Origin: Nitriliruptorales bacterium
GTDB lineage: Bacteria > Actinomycetota > Nitriliruptoria > Euzebyales > Egibacteraceae
Reading direction: 5' to 3'
Length of the DNA: 9,379 bases
NCBI GenBank assembly: GCA_007133145.1
Contig: SLNF01000274.1
Coordinates: 1-9,379, forward strand
Every line of letters starts with the position of its first letter. Position 1 is the stretch's first letter. The translations under genes were made by a program, and so were the position numbers. Positions 1 to 5,463 of this stretch are shown piece after piece. The notes under the pieces are model-generated. The model saw nothing but the letters and a program-made list of their open reading frames with translations. It was not told where the DNA came from and did not search any database.

Positions 1-1
1 C

Positions 2-472
2 GAACTCGACGAGCGCGCCGCGGAGGCGGCCCCGCGCCTCGCCGCCGACGTCGCCGAGACCCCACGGCGTCCGGCGCCGCGGCGCTGGTGGTCGGTGCTC
101 GCCCTCCTGCGTGGCCTCGCCGAGGGCGCCGCCCTCGTCGGCCTCGGCTGGCTCCTCGCCCGCAGCATCGTCGACTGGCTCGCGCTGCCGCCCCTGCCGA
201 CCCCGACGCTCTTCGAAGACCTCACGTGGCCGACCGCCCTGCTGCTCGGCGGCCTCACCGCACGGCTCGCCCTCGGCCTCACCGGTCGCCTGCTCGCCCG
301 CGTCGGGGCGGCCCGCCACGCTCGGCGCGTCGAACGCGAGGTCCGGGCGCGCCTCGCCGGGACGCTCGAGGAACGGGTGCTCACCCCCTACGACGAGGAG
401 GTCGCGGCCCGTGAGCGCCTCGCCGAGCGCCTCGCCGACCTCGCGGGAGTGGATGAGGGGGTCACACGGTGA
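2..472 (+). CDS. C-terminal fragment of a membrane-anchored protein, probably an actinobacterial GTPase (5' end outside window)
   Basis: The frame is open from the left edge, so only the last 156 residues are seen and the start lies upstream. The visible part runs as follows: a charged Ala/Glu/Arg stretch (1-30), a hydrophobic segment (about 42-62), a short Pro-rich loop, a second hydrophobic segment (about 76-98), then a basic, probably helical tail (RARHARRVEREVRARL-like, about 105-150). From memory this resembles the end of the YfjP-type or dynamin-like GTPases that occur in pairs in actinobacteria and end in two membrane helices and a helical tail. The G-domain itself is not in the window, so the family call is inference and the membrane anchor is the firm part. 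The gene converges on the RDD gene and overlaps its 3' end by 11 bp. Confidence 0.6.
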   Translation, partial: ELDERAAEAAPRLAADVAETPRRPAPRRWWSVLALLRGLAEGAALVGLGWLLARSIVDWLALPPLPTPTLFEDLTWPTALLLGGLTARLALGLTGRLLARVGAARHARRVEREVRARLAGTLEERVLTPYDEEVAARERLAERLADLAGVDEGVTR

Positions 473-1043
473 CGACGACGGTGCTGACGACCTTGTCGTA
501 GAGCGTCTGGCGCAGCGGGTCCCACAGCAGCCACAGCACCGCGATCAGCGGCAGGAGCGGCACGATGCCCATCACCCCGAGGATGAGGTAGCGCCCCCAG
601 GCGAGGCCATGGCCGATCGGCGAGCCGTCGGCCGCCCGCACGACCTTCGTGCCGATGACCCGCTTGCCGACGGTCTGACCCCAGCGGCCGTGGCAGAACG
701 GCTCGTAGACGAAGATCGCGACGAACACGAGGAAGGTGAAGAGCCCGGCGATCCCCGCCCCGGCCCCCGGCTCCTGTGTGGTCGCGAGCGTCCCCGCGAC
801 GGGCAGGAAGGCGAGGAAACCAACGACGCTGAGGAGCGCGACGTCGATGAGGTAGCCGAGGAGGCGCTTGGCGGGATCGGCGATCGGCAGCGACGTCGTC
901 GCCGCCGCGGCGGCGCTGACGTGGCCGGTCCACTGGTAGCCGTCCCAGTAGGCCTGGGCGCCCGGCTGCTGCGGGTGCGGGTACCACCCGGGCGGGGTCT
1001 GCGGCGAGGACGGTGGGGGCTGGGAGTAGGGCTGGTCAGTCAT
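462..1043 (-). CDS. DUF2510-RDD family membrane protein
   Basis: A 193-residue protein. The N-terminus is Pro/Gln-rich and cytoplasmic, followed by a DUF2510 motif (residues 18-39: PGWYPHP...YWDGYQWT). The C-terminal RDD domain (about 56-193) starts with Arg60 and Asp67 at the head of the first helix. Three hydrophobic segments lie near 62-85, 97-114 and 151-176, and the domain ends in the family's D-x-R-x-T-x-x-D-K-x-x-x-T-x-V pattern (176-189). RDD proteins are small multi-helix membrane proteins of mostly unknown or transport-related function, and the DUF2510 plus RDD combination is common in actinobacteria. I chose the ATG at 1043 because GGAAAGG (1051-1057, minus strand) lies 7 nt ahead and because DUF2510 proteins usually begin with such a short polar leader. 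An upstream ATG at 1133 would add 30 basic, low-complexity residues. Biological role unknown. Confidence 0.88.
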   Translation of the reverse strand: MTDQPYSQPPPSSPQTPPGWYPHPQQPGAQAYWDGYQWTGHVSAAAAATTSLPIADPAKRLLGYLIDVALLSVVGFLAFLPVAGTLATTQEPGAGAGIAGLFTFLVFVAIFVYEPFCHGRWGQTVGKRVIGTKVVRAADGSPIGHGLAWGRYLILGVMGIVPLLPLIAVLWLLWDPLRQTLYDKVVSTVVVTV

Positions 1044-1318
1044 GAGCGCGCCTTTCCGCGGCGCCGTCAAGGCCTCCTCGGCGAGGGGGATCCTGCGCCG
1101 GCTCCCGCGCCACGCATCCGCATCGTAGGCCACCGGCGCCAGCCCTCCCAGGATCGGCCCGACCCGGCGGGCGCCACCCGCGCAAGGCCGACGGGCGGCG
1201 GGGCCGTCACACCCGTCGTGTACCTTGCGAGCCTAGTGATCCTCACATCTCCGGCATCACGGGAGCCGTGCGGCGGTCGCCACACGCGGCTTCGGAGGAG
1301 GCCGGGGAAGGAGACGTC
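1044..1318. other. Divergent intergenic region (275 bp)
   Basis: This gap separates the RDD gene (leftward) from the ADP-ribosylglycohydrolase gene (rightward), so it should hold promoters for both. I see only weak candidates: TACCTT at 1221-1226 (+) as a -10 and TACGAT at 1122-1127 (-) as a -10, neither with a convincing -35 at 16-18 nt. Imperfect half-sites GTGAT (1236-1240) and ATCAC (1256-1260) are 15 nt apart. No coding or RNA gene is evident. Confidence 0.4.
1308..1313 (+). promoter_or_regulatory. Shine-Dalgarno site deciding the ADP-ribosylglycohydrolase start
   Basis: AAGGAG lies 5 nt before the GTG at 1319. An upstream in-frame GTG at 1268 has no comparable site and would add 17 residues that do not fit the family's N-terminus, so the downstream GTG is preferred. 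Confidence 0.75.
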
Positions 1319-2749
1319 GTGGGCTGGGCAGCCGTGTCGGGTCGCCAGGACCGTCTCGCCGGGGTGCTGCTCGGCCTCGCCGCCGGCGACGCGCTCGGTG
1401 CGCCGTACGAGTTCCACACCAACGTCGACGGCGCGCACGCCGAGCCGGTCGGTGGGGGGCTCGGGCCGTGGGCGCCCGGGGAGTGGACCGACGACACGCA
1501 GATGGCGATCTGCATCGCCGCGGTCACCGCGAGGGGCTCGCGCGACCTCGAGGCCATCGCCGCGCGGTTCCTGGACTGGTACGCCGACGGCCCCCTCGAC
1601 ATCGGCAACCAGACCCGCCTCGTGCTCGGCGGCGCCTCGTCGCCCGCCGCGCTGCGCGAGACGGCGGTGACCTACCTCCAGCGCCACCCTGCGCACGCGG
1701 CCGGCAACGGCAGCCTCATGCGCACCGCGCCGGTGGCGCTGGCCTGCCTCGGCGACGACGCCGCGCTCGCCGCGCTCGCCCGGGCGGTCTCCGAGCTCAC
1801 CCACGCCGACCCGCTCGCCGGTGACGCCTGCGTGCTGTGGTGCGTCGCGATCGACCGGGCGGTGCGTGAGGACCGGCTCGACGGCGTCCGCGACGGCCTC
1901 GAGCTCCTCGCTCCCGAGGCACGCACCCGCTGGCGCGAGCACCTCGACGAGGCCGAGGCACGGCCCCCGGAGGCCTTCACCCCCAACGGGTTCGTCGTCA
2001 CGGCCCTGCAGGCGGCCTACGCCGCGGTGCGCCAGACCCCGATCCCCGCCGAGCGGCCGGGCGCGCACCTCGAGCTCGCGCTGCGCCGCGCAGTGGGCAT
2101 CGGCCACGACACCGACACCGTCGCGGCGATCGCCGGCGCGCTCCTCGGGGCGCGTTGGGGCTGGTCGGCGATCCCCCAGCGCTGGCTGCGCGTCCTCCAC
2201 GGCTGGCCCGGCCTGCGCGCCCGCGACCTCGTCACCCTCGCCCTGCACACGGTGAGCGGTGGGCAGGACGACGACGCGAGGTGGCCGGGCGCAGACTCCC
2301 TGCACCGCCACTACCGCGACACCGACCCGACCCCACCCCGCGTCATCCCCGCCCCGGGCGACGACGGGCTCCTGCTCGGCAACGCGACCGGCCTCGCCGA
2401 GGCCGACGTCGACGCCGTCGTCTCCCTCTGCCGGTCGGGCACCGCCGAGGTCGCCGACGGTGTCGAGCACCTCCACGTCCCCCTCGTCGACAAGCCAGGG
2501 GCGAACCCGAACCTCCGGCTGCTCCTCGATGACCTCCACGCGACGCTCAGCGCGCTGCGCGGTGAGGGCAAGCGCGTGTTCCTCCACTGCGCCGGGGGTC
2601 GCAGCCGCACGCCGACGGTCGCCGCGTGGCACCTCGCCCGACGCGACGGGATCTCGCCCCAACGAGCCCTCGCGCGCGTCGCCGAGGCCCTGCCGGAGGT
2701 GGGACCGAACCGGGAGTTCCTCACGCTGCTCACCGGCGGGCGGGGGTAG
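1319..2749 (+). CDS. ADP-ribosylglycohydrolase fused to a dual-specificity/tyrosine phosphatase-like domain
   Basis: A 476-residue soluble protein with two domains. Residues 10-310 are an ADP-ribosylglycohydrolase (DraG/ARH fold). Its family marks are GVLLGLAAGDALGAP (15-29), the metal-binding DDT (58-60), NGSLMRTAP (130-138), THADP (161-165) and GHDTDTVAAIAGALLG (262-277), so both Mg-binding clusters are present. Residues about 340-476 resemble a dual-specificity phosphatase: the CX5R loop HCAGGRSRT has Cys424 and Arg430 in place, and Asp391 (VPLVD), 33 residues earlier, could be the general acid. ARH enzymes remove ADP-ribose from proteins, nucleic acids or small molecules; CX5R enzymes use a Cys-phosphate intermediate. 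The substrate of either half is unknown. The arrangement suggests two-step removal of ADP-ribose or phosphate marks, which is inference. The gene ends in a hairpin facing the HAD gene. Confidence 0.9.
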   Translation: MGWAAVSGRQDRLAGVLLGLAAGDALGAPYEFHTNVDGAHAEPVGGGLGPWAPGEWTDDTQMAICIAAVTARGSRDLEAIAARFLDWYADGPLDIGNQTRLVLGGASSPAALRETAVTYLQRHPAHAAGNGSLMRTAPVALACLGDDAALAALARAVSELTHADPLAGDACVLWCVAIDRAVREDRLDGVRDGLELLAPEARTRWREHLDEAEARPPEAFTPNGFVVTALQAAYAAVRQTPIPAERPGAHLELALRRAVGIGHDTDTVAAIAGALLGARWGWSAIPQRWLRVLHGWPGLRARDLVTLALHTVSGGQDDDARWPGADSLHRHYRDTDPTPPRVIPAPGDDGLLLGNATGLAEADVDAVVSLCRSGTAEVADGVEHLHVPLVDKPGANPNLRLLLDDLHATLSALRGEGKRVFLHCAGGRSRTPTVAAWHLARRDGISPQRALARVAEALPEVGPNREFLTLLTGGRG

Positions 2750-2762
2750 GCCTGCCCGCCGG
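2733..2762. terminator. Candidate bidirectional terminator hairpin between convergent genes
   Basis: CCGGCGGGC (2733-2741) and GCCCGCCGG (2754-2762) form a perfect 9-bp, all G/C stem around a 12-nt loop that contains the TAG stop of the upstream gene. It lies 20 bp before the end of the opposing HAD gene. There is no T-tract on either side, so it is not a classical intrinsic terminator, but such U-less hairpins at converging gene ends are common in high-GC actinobacteria. That terminator role is inference. Confidence 0.45.
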
Positions 2763-2782
2763 GCTCCGGGGCCTCGAGCGAC

Positions 2783-3571
2783 TCAGCCGGCCGCGACCTC
2801 GTCGATGAGGTCGGCGACGGAGTCGACGATGCGCGCCGGCCGGTAGGGGAACGCGCCGACGTCCGAACGCGAGGTCGAGCCCGAGAGGACGAGGACGGTG
2901 TCGAGGCCGGCCTCGATGCCGGCGACGATGTCGGTCTCCATACGGTCGCCGACCATGACCGTGGTCTCGGAGTGCGCGCCGATGCGGTTGAGCGCGCTGC
3001 GGAACATCATCGGGTTGGGCTTGCCGACGAAGTAGGGGTCGATGCCGGTCGCGCGCGTGATGAGCGCCGCGACGGCGCCGGTGGCCGGCAGCGGCCCCTC
3101 CAGCGACGGCCCGGTCGTGTCGGGGTTGGTCGCGATGAAGCGCGCGCCCTGCGCGACGAGGCGGATCGCCTGGGTGATCGCCTCGAAGGAGTAGGTCCGG
3201 GTCTCCCCGAGCACGACGAAGTCCGGTTCGACGTCGGTGAGCGTGTAGCCGACCTCGTGCAGGGCCGTGGTCAGTCCGGCCTCGCCGATGGGGAACGCCG
3301 ACCCGCCGGGCTGCTGCGCGGCGAGGAAGTCCGCGGTGGCCAGCGCCGAGGTCCAGATGCGCTCCTCGGGGACGTCGATGCCGGTGCGCCGCAGCCGGGC
3401 CGAGAGGTCCCGCGGGGTGAAGATCGAGTTGTTCGTGAGCACGAGGAACGGGCGCTCGTGGCGGCTGAGGGCCTCGAGGAACTCCGCGGCCCCAGGCACC
3501 GGCTCCTCCTCGGCGACGAGGACGCCGTCCATGTCGGTGAGCCAGCACTCCGCGGGCGGGCGTTCCGGCAT
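2783..3571 (-). CDS. HAD-IIA family phosphatase (NagD-like)
   Basis: A 262-residue cytoplasmic hydrolase, full length for HAD subfamily IIA. All four HAD motifs are visible: motif I DMDGV (Asp13 nucleophile, Asp15 acid/base), motif II LTNNS (45-49, Thr46), motif III Lys184 in GKPNPMMF, and motif IV GDRMETD (208-214). TNPD (148-151) in the cap region is also typical of the NagD/PGP group. Such enzymes dephosphorylate nucleotides, sugar phosphates or glycolytic side products, and the exact substrate cannot be read from the sequence. Start choice: the ATG at 3571 has GGTGGG (3578-3583) 6 nt ahead. The ATG at 3577 abuts that same site and a GTG at 3607 has only weak support. A small membrane protein gene lies 37 bp upstream on the same strand, so the two may be co-transcribed. 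Confidence 0.92.
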   Translation of the reverse strand: MPERPPAECWLTDMDGVLVAEEEPVPGAAEFLEALSRHERPFLVLTNNSIFTPRDLSARLRRTGIDVPEERIWTSALATADFLAAQQPGGSAFPIGEAGLTTALHEVGYTLTDVEPDFVVLGETRTYSFEAITQAIRLVAQGARFIATNPDTTGPSLEGPLPATGAVAALITRATGIDPYFVGKPNPMMFRSALNRIGAHSETTVMVGDRMETDIVAGIEAGLDTVLVLSGSTSRSDVGAFPYRPARIVDSVADLIDEVAAG

Positions 3572-3608
3572 CGACATCCCACCGGCGGCGGCCACGACGC
3601 CGACCACC

Positions 3609-3845
3609 TCAGGCGGACGTCGTGGCGGGCCGACGGCCCCACACGACGTAGGCGATCTGACCGAACGGGCGCACGAACGACGCGAGCACCCAGGCGCGCC
3701 TCGAGCCGCGGACCTCCTCGGCGGGCCGGCGCCAGAGGTCCCAGAGCATGAGCGCCTGCAGGATGCTCGTCACCACCCCCACGACGATGACGACGCGGCG
3801 CTGCGCCGCGGAGAGGTCCTCCCAGCGTGTCGGTGTGGTGTCCAT
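3609..3845 (-). CDS. Small PLDc_N-type membrane protein
   Basis: A 78-residue protein with two hydrophobic segments (about 18-36 and 51-69). The second carries the pattern W-V-L-x-S-F-V-x-P-F-G-Q-I-A-Y-V-V-W-G-R-R, which fits the PLDc_N domain found at the N-terminus of cardiolipin synthases and, in actinobacteria, as stand-alone small proteins. No phospholipase catalytic HKD motif is present, so it is not itself a synthase. Function unknown. The ATG at 3845 was chosen because the hydrophobic core starts soon after it. The frame extends upstream to a possible start at 4013, but those 56 residues are Arg/Pro/Ala-rich low complexity. No strong ribosome-binding site precedes 3845, so the start is moderately secure. 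It probably forms a small operon with the HAD gene 37 bp downstream. Confidence 0.72.
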   Translation of the reverse strand: MDTTPTRWEDLSAAQRRVVIVVGVVTSILQALMLWDLWRRPAEEVRGSRRAWVLASFVRPFGQIAYVVWGRRPATTSA

Positions 3846-3913
3846 GCCCCGGGACTCTGCAGCATGCCGCGGACCTGCGCCACCGTCCCACGGGACCACG
3901 GGCGCTGGCCGCC

Positions 3914-3933
3914 CGACCGGGCCGGCCCGGTCG
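3914..3933. promoter_or_regulatory. 20-bp perfect palindrome, candidate operator
   Basis: The half-site CGACCGGGCC is followed directly by its exact reverse complement. It lies in the 186-bp divergent gap between the small membrane protein gene and the 461-residue gene heading the Wadjet locus. It is 98 bp upstream of the latter's ATG. A shorter inverted repeat, GTCCC-AC-GGGAC, lies at 3885-3896. Position and symmetry fit a dimeric repressor site, but no promoter close to consensus is visible (TACGGT at 3995-4000 is a weak -10), and high GC makes palindromes easier by chance. Confidence 0.35.
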
Positions 3934-4031
3934 ACGGGCGCGACCGCGGCCACCCGTGACGGGCACGCTCGCCTCGCCACACGCGCGGACTCGCTACGGT
4001 CGGAGGCGAGCACGACGAGGGTGGAGCCCCG

Positions 4032-5417
4032 ATGACCGACGACCCGCTACGCGACGACGCCTTCGCCCACCTGCCGATGGTCGTCGCCGAGGCGCTGCGG
4101 CGCCTCGCCGAGGAGGATCCCGACGCGGCCTCCTACGCCGTCGAGGCCTGGTCGGACCTCGCGGCCGACGAAGGACCCGACCGCGTGGGGCAGCGCCGCC
4201 TCCAGGAGTTCCTCTGGTACCGCCTACCGCGGGCCTTCCTCGCCGGCGACGAGGAGCACGTCGCGATCGCCGACGCGCTCGGTCGGCTGCTCGACGAGCT
4301 CGGGCTCGCGCGCCTCGCGGCGATCTGCCACAGCGAGCAGACCCGCGAGATCCTGCGTGCATGGCACCGCGAGCCGCGCGAGGGCTTCGCGGCCTTCGAG
4401 GCCGCCGCCGACCGCTCCGGCGTCGAGCCCCCCGACACCGACGACCTCGCGTGGGGCTCGATGATGACCCTCGAGGAGGCGCAGGCCCGCGACCACGTGG
4501 GGCAGCGCCTCGAGGAGGCGATCGTCGAGGCGCGCCTGCGGCCCGGCCGCTCGGGCTGGCGCCGCCAGCAGCGCGCGCTCACCGACGCCGCGCTCAACGA
4601 GTCACGGCCGGGCCATCCCACCGGCGAGACCTGGCGCCAGGCGCTGACCACCGCCCGCGTGCAGGCCTGGATCGACCGCTCCGGCGCCGCGAGCGCGAGC
4701 CGACGCAGGCTCATCGATCCCCTCGAGCCGCGGCTGCTGCACCCCGTCGAGGTCCCCGAGGGCGCGGCGGAGGTCACCGAGCCCCTGCGCTGGCTCCTCG
4801 CGCGGGCACGCGACGAGGGACTGCCGCTGACCGAGCGCGGCAATCTCGGCCGCGCCCTCGTGCGGGAGGCGCAGCAGCGCTTCGGCTTCGAGGACTGGTG
4901 GTTCAAGGACCGCCTGCCCGCCAGCGAGATCGACGTGATCCCGCTCGTGCGCTGGCACGAGCTCCTGCGCGCGCAGCGCTGGGTGCGACGCCGCGGCCGC
5001 ACCCTGCACACGACGAAGGCCGGTGAGGCCCTCGCCGACGACGTCGAGGCCGCATGGCGTGCGCTCGCCGCGGCGCTCGCCGCCGACAAGGGCTTCGTCG
5101 GCTTCGTCGAGGAGGCCGTGTTCCTCATCCTCGCGAGCGGGCCACCGCGCGGGACGAAGGCGTTCATGGAGGAGGTCGCCGCCCTCGCGGCCGAGGCGGG
5201 GTGGCGCGACCGCGACCGCGGCACGCCACCCGACGCCGACGCCGTGAGCAGGACGGCCTGGCCGTTGCTCGGGCGCCTCGAGGACTTCGGTCTCCTCGAG
5301 GACCCGGATCCCGTCGGAGCCAGGGATCGAACACTGACCCTCACCAACCCCGGGCAGGCCACCGCGGTCGAGGCCCTGCGGGCCCGTGCCGTCGCCGCCG
5401 CCGACGACCCGCGGTGA
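4032..5417 (+). CDS. Uncharacterised 461-residue protein heading the Wadjet locus; winged-helix-like C-terminal half
   Basis: I do not recognise this as any of the four core Wadjet proteins. It is soluble and acidic, with no signal peptide or membrane segment. The N-terminal half (1-240) is largely helical and rich in Glu/Ala/Arg. Residues 250-350 (PLRWLLARARDEGLPLTERGNL..., WWFKDRLP, EIDVIPLVRWHELLRAQRWVRRRGRTLHTTKAGEALADD, AWRALAAAL) resemble, from memory, the winged-helix-like region C-terminal to pRiA4b ORF-3 (TnpR-like) domains in actinobacterial proteins. A second helix-rich stretch at 351-450 ends in a wing-like LEDFGLLEDPD...RTLTLTNPG, as in tandem winged helices. The ORF-3 domain itself is not evident. 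Start: ATG with GGAG (4023-4026) 5 nt ahead. It ends 46 bp before jetA on the same strand. DNA binding, regulation or an accessory defence role are all possible; none is shown. Confidence 0.85.
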   Translation: MTDDPLRDDAFAHLPMVVAEALRRLAEEDPDAASYAVEAWSDLAADEGPDRVGQRRLQEFLWYRLPRAFLAGDEEHVAIADALGRLLDELGLARLAAICHSEQTREILRAWHREPREGFAAFEAAADRSGVEPPDTDDLAWGSMMTLEEAQARDHVGQRLEEAIVEARLRPGRSGWRRQQRALTDAALNESRPGHPTGETWRQALTTARVQAWIDRSGAASASRRRLIDPLEPRLLHPVEVPEGAAEVTEPLRWLLARARDEGLPLTERGNLGRALVREAQQRFGFEDWWFKDRLPASEIDVIPLVRWHELLRAQRWVRRRGRTLHTTKAGEALADDVEAAWRALAAALAADKGFVGFVEEAVFLILASGPPRGTKAFMEEVAALAAEAGWRDRDRGTPPDADAVSRTAWPLLGRLEDFGLLEDPDPVGARDRTLTLTNPGQATAVEALRARAVAAADDPR

Positions 5418-5463
5418 GGGGCCGCCGCCAGCCTGTCGTAGGGGTCGGGCAGACTCGCCAGCC
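5418..5463 (+). other. 46-bp gap before jetA without a visible ribosome-binding site
   Basis: The spacer contains a purine run, AGGGG (5440-5444), but it lies 19 nt before the GTG, too far for normal use. CAGACT (5450-5455) could be a weak -10 box 8 nt before the GTG, which would give a leaderless jetA message, a frequent arrangement in actinobacteria. No convincing -35 is seen. Read-through from the upstream gene is equally possible. Confidence 0.3.

Noticed and set aside
1236..1260. GTGAT/ATCAC inverted half-sites in the divergent region before the ADP-ribosylglycohydrolase gene
   Set aside because: Five-base arms 15 nt apart are expected by chance. Not enough for an operator call.
111..1670. 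A 519-codon plus-strand open frame crossing three genes
   Set aside because: It runs through the convergent and divergent junctions and the RDD gene antisense. Its product is low-complexity Arg/Pro/Ser/Ala with no domain.
1067..2662. A 531-codon open frame on the minus strand opposite the ADP-ribosylglycohydrolase gene
   Set aside because: It is a GC-bias shadow: its product is Val/Gly/Ala/Arg-rich without family motifs, while the plus strand carries the full set of ARH motifs.
1319..2749. Idea that the ADP-ribosylglycohydrolase is part of a DarTG-like toxin-antitoxin pair or of the Wadjet locus
   Set aside because: No ADP-ribosyltransferase toxin gene is adjacent, and two oppositely oriented genes separate it from the Wadjet cluster.
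3990..4010. CTCGC...GCGAG inverted repeat just before the 4032 start
   Set aside because: A 5-bp stem with an 11-nt loop is not significant at this GC content.
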